Assembly: GCF_001641265.1 (NCBI RefSeq)
Contig: NW_020167529.1
Coordinates: 1,079,001-1,143,000 of the forward strand
DNA length: 64,000 bases
From: Pseudogymnoascus destructans
Lineage: Eukaryota; Ascomycota; Leotiomycetes; Thelebolales; Thelebolaceae
Direction of reading: 5' to 3'
The position numbers and the translations under genes are program-made. The notes below the pieces were generated by a model. It made no database searches, was not told the DNA's origin, and saw only the letters and a list, made by a program, of their open reading frames with translations. Below are positions 42,641-53,564 of this stretch, in pieces (position 1 is the first letter of the stretch; every line of letters begins with the position of its first letter).

Positions 42641-43323
42641 TCCATTGTCAGGAAGTTCCATTTCCTTTGAGAGTCACGTGGGTGCATAGTTAAAATGGCA
42701 ACGGTACCATGACATTGCAGAGTAATTTGCAACCAGGATTACTGGGGCATCTAGAGACTAATATAGCTAGAGAGTGACATTAAGTATAAGAGAGCCATAA
42801 TTTTCCACGTGACTGTTACAGGTAAGGAAACCTTCTCGAAAATGCAGGTGGGTGAGGGTTCATTTGGCACTATTTCAAGTGGATCCGAATTCTGATCAGC
42901 ACGGGTCGAACAGATCTGAGCCAGGGTTGCGTCTTCTTGGCGCCGTGGCAGTTGCATTATCCACACCTAGTTTATTCCTTCTCTTTACTCCCTGCTTGCT
43001 CTGGACCTACTGGATTGCGCTTCCGTTGATATTCCGCGTCAACATCATGCGGCACCATATTTATAGGGATTGGAAATGAATGCATCTTACCACTACTCAG
43101 TAAGATCCATCAAAATCAGGAGTAAACCTACGATTTCTTTCCTGGATGGTGGAAAACTTGGGTTACCAGGAGATACATAAGTGTAATAACGCCCCTTCTG
43201 ATAGATGATCAAAGCAACATCTGCGCCGTATGATTCCCCATACTCATATACCTTGTTAGTCAAAGTGCTTCTCCTTCTAGATGCATTCTGGCTTTGGCGT
43301 TTCTGTATGTTGCGCGCGTTGGG

Positions 43324-43389
43324 ACAGAGTGTATTGGACATAGCGCTGAGAGGCTTGTGTCTCTCAGCGCTATGTCCAATACACTCTGT
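43324..43389. repeat. Perfect hairpin, 29-bp arms, 8-nt loop
   Basis: Left arm 43324-43352 and right arm 43361-43389 are exact inverted copies (acagagtgtattggacatag.. / ..ctatgtccaatacactctgt) around gcttgtgt. A second hairpin follows four bases later. Confidence 0.95.
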
Positions 43390-43393
43390 ATTG

Positions 43394-43423
43394 CCTACAA
43401 CTATAGATCAAGATAGTTGTAGG
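43394..43423. repeat. Perfect hairpin, 11-bp arms, 8-nt loop
   Basis: cctacaactat and atagttgtagg flank agatcaag. It is adjacent to the larger hairpin and has the same loop length. Confidence 0.93.
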
Positions 43424-43514
43424 GGTGTCGCTGGCATTTTAAAGAGATCTAGCTCGCCCAGAAAACAGTGTACACGTACTAGATACGTATCGAATGCTCG
43501 TCTATACTTCCAAA

Positions 43515-43545
43515 TGATTGATTTGATTTGATTTGATTTGATTGA
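43515..43545 (+). repeat. (TTGAT)n microsatellite
   Basis: Four to five ttgat units in tandem. Non-coding. Confidence 0.85.
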
Positions 43546-44079
43546 TTCATAGACTGACCCAGCCGCCCTAAAGCAGCTATGCAGCGTGCATCTATAAATA
43601 CAGGTGTTCCCACTTCTTGCTTCTGGAGAGTAAGCCGTTCTCGTCAAGAACTGCTTCTCTAACTACTTGCCCGCAGCTAATGGTTGCTCCTGCATCTATA
43701 GATCTAATGGCTGTCCTATATCTGTGACTTGTCAGGCCTTTCCTGGCCCTCCTCTGCTTCTGTATAACACTACGCACTTGTCTGCGTTATAATTGAGTAC
43801 TGTGGATAGACCTGCCCTGACTTGCTCTGGGAGTCTCATCCTTTGGGTTCTCTTGGCTGCTTGTACTGCTATTGACGGCTGCCGAGTCCTGCACTGCCTA
43901 CTACAATAGCTGTGTATGGGGACGCTACATTAAGCCACTCTGAAGTTCGATCCCCAACGCTGATTCTCTTGGCTGACATCGGCTTTGAATCATGCCTCCT
44001 AGCGAAAAAAGGGTGTGGACACGGCAAATATGCCATGCCACCAAGGAGAAGGTAAATCTATTGTATAAAAAGACAAAAA

Positions 44080-44198
44080 ACATACAACAGTGGGTATTCG
44101 CTGGTGGTCACCCACCCAACTACTAATCCACCGATCTCAAGGTTATGTATGGCAGAGCGGACGGGATGCCCAGTTCTCTTGAGTCTATGGTCGTATGT
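44080..44198 (-). rRNA. 5S ribosomal RNA
   Basis: On the minus strand the 119-nt sequence begins ACATACGACCATAG and ends CCACTGTTGTATGT. It contains the fungal 5S blocks CCCGTCCGCTCTGCC and TTAGTAGTTGGGTGGGTGAC, CACCAGCGAATACC. Helix I pairs ACATACGAC with GTTGTATGT. The helix II region differs from the common fungal type but is compensated: CTCAAG near position 15 pairs with CTTGAG near 58. A T-run (plus aaaaaa at 44075-44080) directly follows the 3' end as a Pol III terminator. 5S genes are dispersed singly in filamentous ascomycetes, so a lone copy is expected. The compensated stem argues for a functional variant. Confidence 0.85.
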
Positions 44199-44220
44199 GA
44201 TAATAACTTGCGTATTGGGA

Positions 44221-44226
44221 TATATA
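44221..44226 (-). promoter_or_regulatory. TATA element of the 5S gene
   Basis: TATATA lies 23-28 bp upstream of the 5S 5' end. Fungal 5S genes need an upstream TATA near -29 besides the internal control regions. Confidence 0.55.
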
Positions 44227-44874
44227 CAGTGAGAACTGTAATCTAGAACTGGCAAAAATCACAGAAGGCTGCCAATATTCTTAGCGGTCACCCTTCTTTC
44301 GTCTTTCTCCCCTTTAATCACAGTATTGAGTGCCATTTAACATTCTAACAATACGATAGCTAATGTCACCACATAATGCAATTATTCTGACCAATTGTAG
44401 ACTGTAGCTGAAGAAACGCCGCGCATATATAGCTCCGCAGCTGGTCAAATTGGTGCAAAAGCAAGGGTGTGGTGTTTGTTGCAAGCCACGTTGGACCCCC
44501 GAATATTGTGTGGAGTACCAACAACTCCAAACCTGTCACACGAGGTTCATGAAATAACAATGGCACGATCAAAATAAATATAGCTAAATTCCAATGCGCA
44601 CAAGTCCATGTGAACGCACATATATCGTAGGCAGGCTGCTACTGCCTTAAATCCAAGTGGGCCGTCTAGGCGCCAGGTCCTCCCGACAATCCGTCGAGGC
44701 GGGAGAATTGGCTTACCTACCCCGCCATGTATTATGGTAAAGAGGTATAAAGATACGCCGCTGTGGCTTCCCAATTGCTTTTATTTCCAGACTATGCTCC
44801 ATCGTTCTTCTCTCTCAATCCTCACATAAAAAGCTCGTCGCACGCTTCCCGTCTGCGGACGATTCGTACAAAAA

Positions 44875-47264
44875 ATGACGCACGAATACCCAGGTATCAA
44901 TGTTGACTTGCGCCATTATCCTACTGGGCTGGCTGCAAAGTCGTACCCCATTGGCGCCCATGGCAACTGCGCGGGCGCCGAGTCGGAGCTTTTGCCTGTC
45001 CGCGAAGTATTCATGATGGTATTGATGGACTGGTTGTCTGACAAGCCTGACTGGGACAAGAAGGTCTTCGATGAGGAAATAGTCGCCAAGTGGCGGAAGG
45101 AGGCATTGGAGCAGCCGGAGGATAAGCTATATGCACAGCTGGTTGAGAGTAAATCGGGTGGAGTCAAAGTTCCCATGCCACGCGCACGCATGATGTCGGA
45201 AACTGCTTTTGACTATGTATGTGGTTTATTAATTTGGGAATTCAAGTTATTAACATCCAATTTAGTGCATGAAGGAGTTGAGGGCGAAAGCTGCTCACTT
45301 CCAACGGGTCTCATCCCTACCCTCGATTCGGCGGGCAACACCATTGTCAAGTCTGACACCGTCGTGACCTCGGAGTTGCAAAAGGAACTCCGCGATGCAT
45401 TCGACCAGCTACGGGCCGATCAGGCATCTGATGTTGACTGGCATCCAGGCAGTGATGAGAAGGTCCAAGACCTGGTTCACCCTTCCATGTACCCCCTTGT
45501 CTATGGTATGATACTCAATAGCCCGTTAGATATATTCTAAAGCTAACGCGGACACCAAGGAACGTCAAACTTCTTCCAGGAAGAAGTGGTCGGCGTATCT
45601 GACGCCATTGAAGCGTGGGCTGGAAAGGGCGAGATAGCTCGACCTGCACGCCAAAGCGGAGTCCCTGATCCTAGACGGTCGTATAATATAGGTGGCGATG
45701 GCGTTCCTATGGAATACTGGTCTGATAAGTATCAATGGCTGCCTGCGACCTTGGCTTTCCAGGAAGACGGGACTGTGACGTTCACGAGTTACATCAATAA
45801 CCTGCACCCAAAGAAATACCCTAGCATCTACCGCATGATAGAGAAGCTTATTGACATAGCTATTCCTGCCTGAGACCAGTTTCTCAGACAGCATGGTTAT
45901 AATCCAAGACCCCTTCCTGCAGCTGGGCGGCTAAAGTCTCGATTCTCTCTCCCTGAAAGCTGCCGGTAATTTTTCCCTAATCCGAGATTCGTTGTCTGGA
46001 GCGCTAACCCGTGCCCTTTGCTTCCTCTGTACAGTGAGGAAGATGATCACTTATGGGAGCCCTTCGATAAAGAAGTGCTAGCGCAGAACAATTATGAGCT
46101 TAGTGAAGACGATTGGCAAGAAATTATGTATCGCAGATGTTGCGAGTCGCGACGAGGAAGGTAAGATTTACCCAGAGAAGGTGAGATTAATACGGAGAAG
46201 CTAACTATTCAGCCGCTGATGTGGTAGAGTTCAAGTGGAATCATATTCGCGATCCAGTGCTCACCGAACCCGATGATGAGAAGGAAGTCGACTACGTTTG
46301 CAAGCAGAGTATTCGCGAGATATTCAAAAAGACCGGACTCCAAGTCATTGTCAAGATGGCTACCATTGAGCTAACGCCCGAGAAGCCCGACTTTCCCATG
46401 GGCAGCTGGCACGTAAGTTTCCCTGAAAGATAACTCTCTGTCACTTTGTTAAATGTTGTGATACAGGTCGAAGGTCAGATGAACGAGCATATCTGCGCCA
46501 CAGCTCTGTTTTACCTCGACAGTAAGAACATAACGCCCAGTAACCTGTCTTTCCGCATGCAAACTTCAAACTACCAAGACGAACTTCAAGAAATTACCGG
46601 CCAGAATGAATACAACTGGCTTGAGCGTGTGTATGGGACCGAGCTAGGCCCGTCTTTAGAGTCTAGTCCCTGTATCCAGCACTACGGAAGTGCCGAAACC
46701 CGACAGGGCCGCCTGCTTGCATTCCCCAATGTATTGTACGTACTTACTCTCCCTTCCCCAGGCCGAACTATTCCACAGGTTCGCTGTTTAGCATTGTCGA
46801 GCTAACAAACTCTGCCCCATAGCCACCACCGGGTCTCTTCCTTCAAGCTCGAAGACCCAACCAAACCAGGTCACAGACGCTTCATCGCCCTCTGGCTCGT
46901 TGACCCCCACCAACGCATCGTCTCAACCGGCAACGTTCCCCCCCAGCAGCAAGACTGGTGGGCCGAAGCAGTTTTCGGCGCCGACGCCAACACCGGGGAC
47001 ATGCCACCCGAGATCCTCGAGCTCCTCGGGGAACACGGCCCAGCCAAAAAGTCCCAGAAACAAAACAGAGAGCAGATGCGGGGCCGCAAGCTGCCGACGG
47101 AGATTTTTGAGATGGTAAAGAAGAATGGGGTTCCGACGAGGGGGCTGATGACGCCAAAAGAGGCGAGATATCATCGGGAGGAGTTGATGAAGGAGAGGAG
47201 CCGGTTTCATGAGCGGGCAGAGAAGGGGTGGGAGAATGTGGAGTATTTTTTCTGTGAGCATTAG
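44875..47264 (+). pseudogene. DUF4246 family protein, multiply lesioned
   Basis: Large uncharacterised fungal protein family. It starts intact (MTHEYPGINVDLRHYPTGLA, ESELLPVREVFMMVLMDWLS). Family blocks continue to the end: LVHPSMYPLVYG, KKYPSIYRMIEKLIDIAIPA, TGLQVIVKMATIELTPEKP, GSWHVEGQMNEHICATALFY, WLVDPHQRIVSTGNVPPQQQ, and C-terminal REELMKERSRF. Normal introns are recognisable, for example 45218-45266 and one joining MGSWH to VEGQMN. Damage: splicing 45218-45266 leaves the next exon in two frames that meet near 45303, consistent with a one-base deletion. A TGA at 45871-45873 stands where the family usually has Trp (IPA-stop-DQ). The segment 46140-46220 also cannot be joined cleanly. Probably non-functional, with recent decay. 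Confidence 0.8.
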
Positions 47265-47475
47265 GTGTGTTGAGGAACGGATTTGGTGCGACATTGGAGG
47301 GTCGTTGGAAAGCGTTTAGTATTCAAAGCTTATAGATGATCGGCGTAGTACGTACTAGTACGTACCAATACGTACCAGTACGTTCTGCAGTGTGCCATCA
47401 AAACCACCTGTGATGGATAAATGGGTGGTCCCGCGCGGCCATCAGGACCCAGGTCCACAACTTTTAGATAAAGTA

Positions 47476-47984
47476 CTCGGTGTTCCACCCACTCGCTTCG
47501 CTCGTAGGTGGCGACAGCAAGTTGTGCGTGCGACAGCAAGATGTGCACACCCGTAACAGTATATATAGTACTTAGAATAGCTTCAATTATAAAAAACATG
47601 CATTATAAAATTATCACTTCGGGCCCTACTGCTTCGTGACTGTATTTTCGGCTTATATTCTCTACCTACTGCCCTACGGATATTGTCCAACACTACCTCC
47701 GTGGGGTAATTGAGGAGACGTAGTACTCGTAATACGACGTCGGAGTGTCTCACGGTTGACATTGAATTTATTTGCAACCCAAGCAATTGTATATGTACTT
47801 GGTTGTTTTAAGAAGAACTGTTGGGCCTCATTAAGGCGAGCAATCATAGTAGGATCGTTATTTTGAGGCATTGTAGATACTACGTTATGAAGAATACTAT
47901 TATTTTCTCTATATATCAAAATAGCGGTGTACGCACATCTTGCTGTCGCCACCTACGAGCGAAGCGAGTGGGTGGAACACCGAG
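47476..47984. mobile_element. Internally deleted pogo/Tc1-like transposon, 509 bp
   Basis: Perfect 46-bp terminal inverted repeats (47476-47521 and 47939-47984; ctcggtgttccacccactcg..) are bounded by TA on each side (47474-47475 and 47985-47986), the TA target of Tc1/mariner/pogo elements. The interior keeps only the transposase N-terminus on the minus strand and a short 3' remnant. It is non-autonomous and would need a transposase from elsewhere. Identical TIRs suggest fairly recent movement. Confidence 0.92.
47673..47871 (-). pseudogene. Transposase N-terminal (HTH) remnant
   Basis: From the ATG at 47871: MPQNNDPTMIARLNEAQQFF, then TYTIAWVANKFNVNRETLRR, a psq/CENP-B-type helix-turn-helix as in fungal pogo transposases. 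Coding stops after about 65 residues at the internal deletion. No DDE domain is present. Confidence 0.75.
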
Positions 47985-48129
47985 TACTGCCAACATGGTG
48001 TACTCTGCATCTCAAATATTTCGCGCCATTAACCTGACAACACACTACGAAATCAGACTGCTTTGTTACTTTGACCTATTTCACCATTAATTGACCCCGA
48101 TGCTCTGATAGTGTCCTCAGAGGGGAGAA

Positions 48130-48964
48130 ATGGCAACCATGGCGGACAAAGACCTGCCTACGATTGCGGAAATCAAAGCAGCTTCAAAGCTTCTCAGTCA
48201 ACCCAATATGTCCACAAAGGTGGTGAAAATCAACGACAGGATCGCAGTTAAATACGGATGTGCAGTATCCCTTTTAGAGGCAGAAACCATGAAATTCATC
48301 GCTCTAAACAGCATGGTTCCCGTACCCAAGGTCTTAGCCGCCTTCGCCGAGGAAGAAACCAGCTTGAAATTCATCGTGATGGAACTCGTCCCGGGCCGCC
48401 CTCTTGAAGCGTTACTTCCTACTCTTAACGCTAAAGAGAAGGTGGAAGTTTGTATTCTAGTTAAGAATGCAATTGATGAGCTTCGAAGAATCCCGGAACA
48501 AAATTATATTGGGGGTGTGAACCGGCAGCCTTTGCACAGTGCAGTTTTCTGGGTGCCTGACCATGATCCCACCATCTCTGGACCTTTCGATACCGAGGCA
48601 GATATGAACGAAGGGATGTTAAAGCATCTCGCGCAGAATAATTCGGCCATCTATACAGTTTTTACGGGATTTAATGAATGACACATTACATGGTCACAAA
48701 ACTGTCTTCACTCACGGAGATTTGCAGCCGAAGAATATCATGGTCAACCGAATTAGCAGCCCCGAGGATTTTGAGATTCGGTTCGAAATCCACTTGATTG
48801 ACTGGGAGGCAGCTGCGTGGTACCCAGAGTATTGGGAGTTTTGTATTTCAACATTTGGATGCCGCATTAGACACGAATGGCTAGAGCTCACTCGAAATAT
48901 CTTACAGCAGTATCATCGTGAATATCTCATGATGCAAGTTATTTTCAGCATTGCATACTATTAA
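48130..48964 (+). pseudogene. Aminoglycoside-phosphotransferase-like kinase, frameshifted
   Basis: Fungal APH-family small-molecule or protein-kinase-like protein. The first frame carries the N-lobe (MSTKVVKINDRIAVKYG, EAETMKFIALNSMVPVPKVL, FIVMELVPGRPLE) and the start of the C-lobe. It stops at 48679-48681. The other frame continues without loss: DTLHGHKTVFTHGDLQPKNI (the catalytic HGD..N site), HLIDWEAAAWYPEYWEF and the usual C-terminal LMMQVIF. The switch lies near 48670, in gggatttaatg, and a one-base indel explains it. No GT..AG intron fixes the frame. It is otherwise well preserved, so decay is recent, or the base is a sequencing error. Confidence 0.8.
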
Positions 48965-49231
48965 GTTACAGGACTGACGAGATACCGAAGATAATATGAC
49001 CTAACTCTACTCCATATTCAAAGAATTATATCACAAGATTGCAACCCAGTGTTCTTTGTCAGATGTTCCCAATAGCCTTCTAGCACTTTCCTCTTCCCAC
49101 GTATGTTGTACCAGCCAAATATACCCTGAGTCCAAGATTTAACCAAAGCTACTTCTAATGTCAGTTCTATTCGTAGCGACGATGACCATATGCCAAAGTA
49201 TTCCTTACAGGTATAGTGCAACAATCTATTG

Positions 49232-49603
49232 CTAGATTAGCGCATTGCTTCGAGCTGCTGTCTTGACTTCTTCAACCAATTCCCCGCAGCGACGGAGTGG
49301 CTTGCTGGGGTCAATGCGAGAGCCATTCAGCATCACCTGGCGTGCTGGTGGAATAGATCGACATAGACTGTCCAGCTTTCCCATATCTGCCTGGGCGGTT
49401 CTATCAACGACTGTCTTCGAGTCAGGCACGAAAGATACCGAATCCTCGGGCTTTTTCCCAAGTTTTATTCTCATATATCATTCCGTTAAGGATAGTCCCA
49501 ACGACGTGGTAAATTTGACAAAACCGTCACTGCTTGTCTCGACAAAGAGGCCAACGTGGTTTGGGGAGCCCAAATATTCAGCCGTGTAAACGGTGTAAGA
49601 CAT
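49232..49603 (-). pseudogene. Small conserved fungal protein, frame-broken
   Basis: The ATG at 49603 starts MSYTVYTAEYLGSPNHVGLF, a recognisable beginning of a short uncharacterised ascomycete family. The C-terminal half is also clear: KPEDSVSFVPDSKTVVDRTA, LCRSIPPARQVMLNGSRIDP, LRRCGELVEEVK. The middle (VVGTILNGMIYENK) sits in a third frame, so at least two indels separate the parts. The function is unknown and the copy is probably dead. Confidence 0.65.
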
Positions 49604-50245
49604 GATTGATAAAATATAGTGAGATAAGCTGATTTGAATGATTGTTGGCGATATATATGTAATAATTGCGGGTGCTAGTGTAGCAGTGGGCGTCCAAGAA
49701 TGCGTTGCTTTATATATAAGCCAGATGCTGAAGAATTGATTCTGATTGAGTTTCTCAAAAATGGCCAGACATTCTTTCCTTCTTATACTTGAATTGTTGC
49801 AGTTCAAGAATTTCACGGAGGCGGTGCATATTGCCAACGCCGCCTACACACACTTTCTCGAATGTGAAACTCCCTTGAACTCGATCCGCATACCGTAAGG
49901 CAGCAAAGCTGTTGGCAATGGTAATGATTCGATGCAATAAATTAGCGCTTTAAGGCCGGCGGCAAAAGGCCAGAAGGCCATGGGAATTGTTTCACTAGCC
50001 GTTGGAAGTTCAATAGAGCGCTTAACCCACGAAACGCCCTCTGCAGGGATGTATACCATCTTGTTCAATAAAGCGCTAAATGGAGTGATAATATTAGTTG
50101 AACATGCTTCCAACTCTGCTGCCTGCTCGAAACAACAGGCCACAAAGGCCATTTGTAGGAGCGAGTGACGGCGGTAATGTGGTGCCACGATTTGTTAGAC
50201 GCGCATGCCCCCCAGTATGAACGAAATATGTGACAAGACAAATTA
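49604..50245. other. Intergenic; no supported gene
   Basis: A 114-codon minus-strand open stretch (49844-50188) has no recognisable domain and unnatural composition. No repeats seen. Confidence 0.35.
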
Positions 50246-50881
50246 CAGTCCACTCTCGCCAAGACGATGTCGGATTAGTCGATAACACCGCTAAGTCGAT
50301 ATTTTTTTCAGCACCAATTGATTTTGGCACTCAATTCTCGATATTCGCGATATTGACCTTCTGACCTTTAATTACCGACTTATCCAACTCTATTATGCCT
50401 CGAAAACACACGATTACACTCGAACAGCGCCGTGCCCTTCGACATTAGGCACACAAACAGCACCCGAAACCCTCCTAGAAAGCCTGCATCAACTGGTTTC
50501 TTTACGAATTCAATCATAGGCTCAGTCAATCGACAATATCAGATAGCCTTAGTAACCGCTTTAAACATCTTGACAACTCGACAACAACTAGACAACGAAA
50601 TCGAACTGGCCAATGGCCTCAACTTGAACAAATTCTCTACGACTTTTAGCGACGAATTGATAGCCGCGGTGGCTTTGTGTCACGATGCTCTCCAAGCCAA
50701 TCACCTCAGGGCATTAGAAGCATTTAGAGGGCGAAATTGAGGCAATTCAGCTTAATTCCTTGGTTTAGGAGACATTAGATAGGTGGATTACATTATACTT
50801 GGCATTTCAATATAACGATATTTTCACTTTTACGATATTTACACTCGTCACCAATTGTATCGACTTAACGGGAGTTGACTG
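50246..50881. mobile_element. Decayed pogo-like element, 636 bp
   Basis: Imperfect inverted ends cagtccactctcgccaag and (inverted) cagtcaactcccgttaag are flanked by TA (50244-50245 and 50882-50883). A transposase N-terminus starts at 50395 (+): MPRKHTITLEQRRALRH, then stop codons split NWFLYEFNHRLSQSTISDSL and later parts. Stops at former Trp/Gln positions suggest C-to-T type decay. The DDE domain is absent. Confidence 0.75.
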
Positions 50882-51272
50882 TATGTTGGAAGAGCGATTG
50901 GTGACATGACACATCTGCTGCAGGATATGGATGGCCAGAAGTGTCTTCATTCGGAAGTTGGTTGCCTAGGACACAGTGCGAAGGCCAATCAAATGCCGGG
51001 CGATCGCTACAGCTCTTCTAGATTATGAAATATCACACATTAACACCAGCAATTCCTCCACAGATGCCACGAAGTGAACTTTCATGTGATTCAATATTCG
51101 AATACAGCACCAAAGAACTATGCCTGCCTGGAATCTGCGGAGTGGCGGTACCTCAGGTGGGCCGCATTGCGATTCGGATAGAAGTTAACTCGTATATAAA
51201 CACCCTTCAAGCACGCCCTCTTTGCTCAGGAAAGTTTTTCTATCACCAACATCGTACAATCGTATTTTCAAC

Positions 51273-51955
51273 ATGTCTATTGAAACCCAGCCATACGACT
51301 CCCTGCCGTCTCTATATGATGCCGGAAGCACGTTTGATGCGATCAACGGCAACAACTTTATCAAGGAGGTTATGAAGCCTCTATTTCGAACGTATGGAAT
51401 CGAACATTCTCTTGGCCTGGCTCTTATGCACTCGCACTTCAAGCTAGAGGACAATGAGAGGTTGACGGACATTCGCGGCAAGTCACTTGCTTGGACTGGA
51501 CCAGGAGGAGGGCCGGCAGTATGGCAGCTAGACGGCAATGTGCTCCGACCTCATGAGTTCTCATTTGACTCCCACCTTGAAACGCCAGACTGGGGCTCTG
51601 AAATGTATCAACAGTTCTTGTCGGCTTTTGGCAAGGTATTGGTTGGAGTAGGAGCGCAAAATATTTTTGGGCTCTGCAGCTACCCTGGTGATGATTTTGA
51701 GGGTCGCGTTGAAACGACAATCGGTAGAGCGAATGTGAATTTGAAGACTTCGGAAGTAAGTTTGAAAAGACACAATAGTAGCTTGTTGCTGATATGAACT
51801 CTGAGTAGGCCGATTTGTTCCTTCCGGGTCGACGTCGCGATGCTGCCTGGTTTTTCGCCGACGAACTCAAGGATGACTCCTGTAAGTGTACTTGCGTCAC
51901 CAACAAAGATATCGATAATCATGAGCACAATGGAGATCACCTCGTGGTTGGATGA
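51273..51955 (+). CDS. Conserved fungal protein of unknown function
   Basis: Exons are 51273-51755 and 51809-51955 (209 aa), with a GTAAGT..AG intron joining NLKTSE to ADLFLPGRRR. It starts MSIETQPYDSLPSLYDAGST. The central part (FRTYGIEHSLGLALMHSHFK, LRPHEFSFDSH, GLCSYPGDDFEGRVETTIGR) matches a short ascomycete family often found in expanded accessory sets. The C-terminus has a Cys pair region (DDSCKCTCVTN) and a His-rich end (NHEHNGDHLVV), possibly metal-binding; that is inference. It is the only apparently intact gene between 44.9 and 56.3 kb. Confidence 0.78.
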
Positions 51956-52004
51956 TTGCATCATATCTCAATTTACCCAAATGTGTGGGCATTTGAAGTG
52001 GACG

Positions 52005-52370
52005 TCAATGATTAGCGTAACCTGGAATCTTAGCCTTCTCAATAGCCAAACGTAGCTCTGCCTCCCTTTTTATCGTCAACACGACGTGCTCTCGAAACGC
52101 TCGAAATTGTAATGGGAAGCGAACGGCCCATTTCGAGCCTTCCTTATCTTCAAGAACGACAATAACACATTCGCTGCCTCCGAAGGGCCTTTCGCGGGTG
52201 TCCATTATGAATTGACATTCACGGCCAAGAAAATGGCCCATTTCCTCTTGAAGTCCGTCCAAACTAATATTGTCGTACCCCTCGAGTACTCTTTTGCGAC
52301 CGTGGGTGTCCATAGTTACTTCGCGACCTGCATCCGAAGAACCTAGATTGAACTTGTAGTTCAACGTCAA
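52005..52370 (-). pseudogene. N-terminal fragment of an APH/kinase-like protein
   Basis: 122-codon ORF with SLDGLQEEMGHFLGRECQFI, ECVIVVLEDKEGSKWAVRFP and KREAELRLAIEKAKIPGYA. This is the N-lobe pattern of the large fungal APH-like family. It ends where the fold should continue toward the hinge and catalytic loop. No C-lobe is found downstream on the minus strand, so it is a truncated copy. Confidence 0.6.
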
Positions 52371-52683
52371 TGATCACGTAATAAACAGATACTGTTGAGG
52401 TCGACAAGAATGCATCACCATAATAAGATGGAAGATTTCGGACTAATCATGTGATGTAAGTTACGTATTAACTGTTGAGTAATAAAATGTATGTATTCCT
52501 GACTATGTAACCTATACTTGGCTTTACCGATACGTGAGATGGGGGATCGTGGATCGTGGAGGGTGGTGATAGGGGGATTAGTGTCTGAGATACGGAGGAA
52601 GCGTTCAAAAGTTTTGTCCCACGCTAGGAAACGCCACAGTTCACAATTTAGTTATGTACATAGTTATGAAATCAGTGTTCTTC

Positions 52684-53300
52684 TCGCCCCTCCTTGTACT
52701 CATTTCCGCCTTCTAGCTCAATGACTTTCTGGATATGTCGAGGAATCCTCTCGACCCAGGCTTAGATTTGCGACTGAGGGAGATCTTCCCAACAGGTCTC
52801 CCAAGCTCGTATCGCGTCTGGTCGACTTTTTGGTGCCCCCTTCCTTGTAGTCCTCCTTTTCATCCATGGCCAACACGGCTCGATGACATTTAAATCTGGA
52901 GAGTTGGCGCACCAGAAGAGGCGATTAATGTCATGTAATTGAAATACTCGCCGCTGAATGTAATGATTGTGTGATGGAGCATTGTCTTCTTGTACAATAG
53001 TATCCGGACGGTCTACCATGCATTCCCTTGCGAATGGGAACATCTTTGGTATCAGAATCTTTTTCTGATACCGGTACCAATCTATCCCCCCTCCTCCTTT
53101 CTCACGGCTTAACTTCCCATTCTTTTTATTCCATCTCCATAGCGGCTTTATACCAGGAAGATTGCGTAGAGACATTCGGCGTATCCCATTTGATAATTCT
53201 CATTCTTCACGTAAAATTGGTTCCAACTCTTCATTCATTCCATGTATTTCAACTTCTGCAGCGTCTCGTTCTTTTTTTGTCTCTGGGATCCAACAATGAC
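52684..53300 (-). pseudogene. Tc1-like DDE transposase relic
   Basis: The DDE_3-type core is visible: IVQEDNAPSHNHYIQRR (second catalytic Asp) and LFWCANSPDLNVIEPCWPWM (third acidic residue), then MKRRTTRKGAPKSRP. Stops interrupt at 52762-52764 (after PQSQI, before AWVERIPRHIQ) and upstream near 53192 (ILREE-stop-ELSNGIRR). The N-terminal DNA-binding part and first Asp are missing; LTR family A begins at 53306. Confidence 0.82.
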
Positions 53301-53305
53301 ATGGC

Positions 53306-53490
53306 TGTAAGGACACAGGGCACCCAGCTCACAGTAAACAGTAATAGCATATGAGAGTGCGAGTCGGAGGCTAAACAGATGCTATCCTATAGGTCTACTA
53401 CGAAGGATACAGAAAAGATGAAGGAGGAACCCCGTTGAGTCTGTTTCCTTGAGTACCCGAAACGGGCCCGACTCGGTTACTCCAACCCTA
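53306..53490 (+). repeat. 5' part of LTR family A
   Basis: tgtaaggacacagggcaccc.. matches the first ~185 bp of the complete copy at 55352-55679 with scattered differences. It then diverges into C-rich sequence (53491-53564) up to repeat B. Confidence 0.85.
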
Positions 53491-53564
53491 GCCCTGATCC
53501 TTCCACCACAACAGGTCAGCATCGACCCTGAACCCTACACCCCTACCATCCCCCACTATAGTGT

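Noticed and set aside
43935..43975. tRNA-like B box (agttcgatcccca)
   Set aside because: No A box or cloverleaf arms could be paired around it.
49844..50188. 114-codon minus-strand ORF
   Set aside because: No recognisable motif and no splice context; in decaying intergenic DNA.
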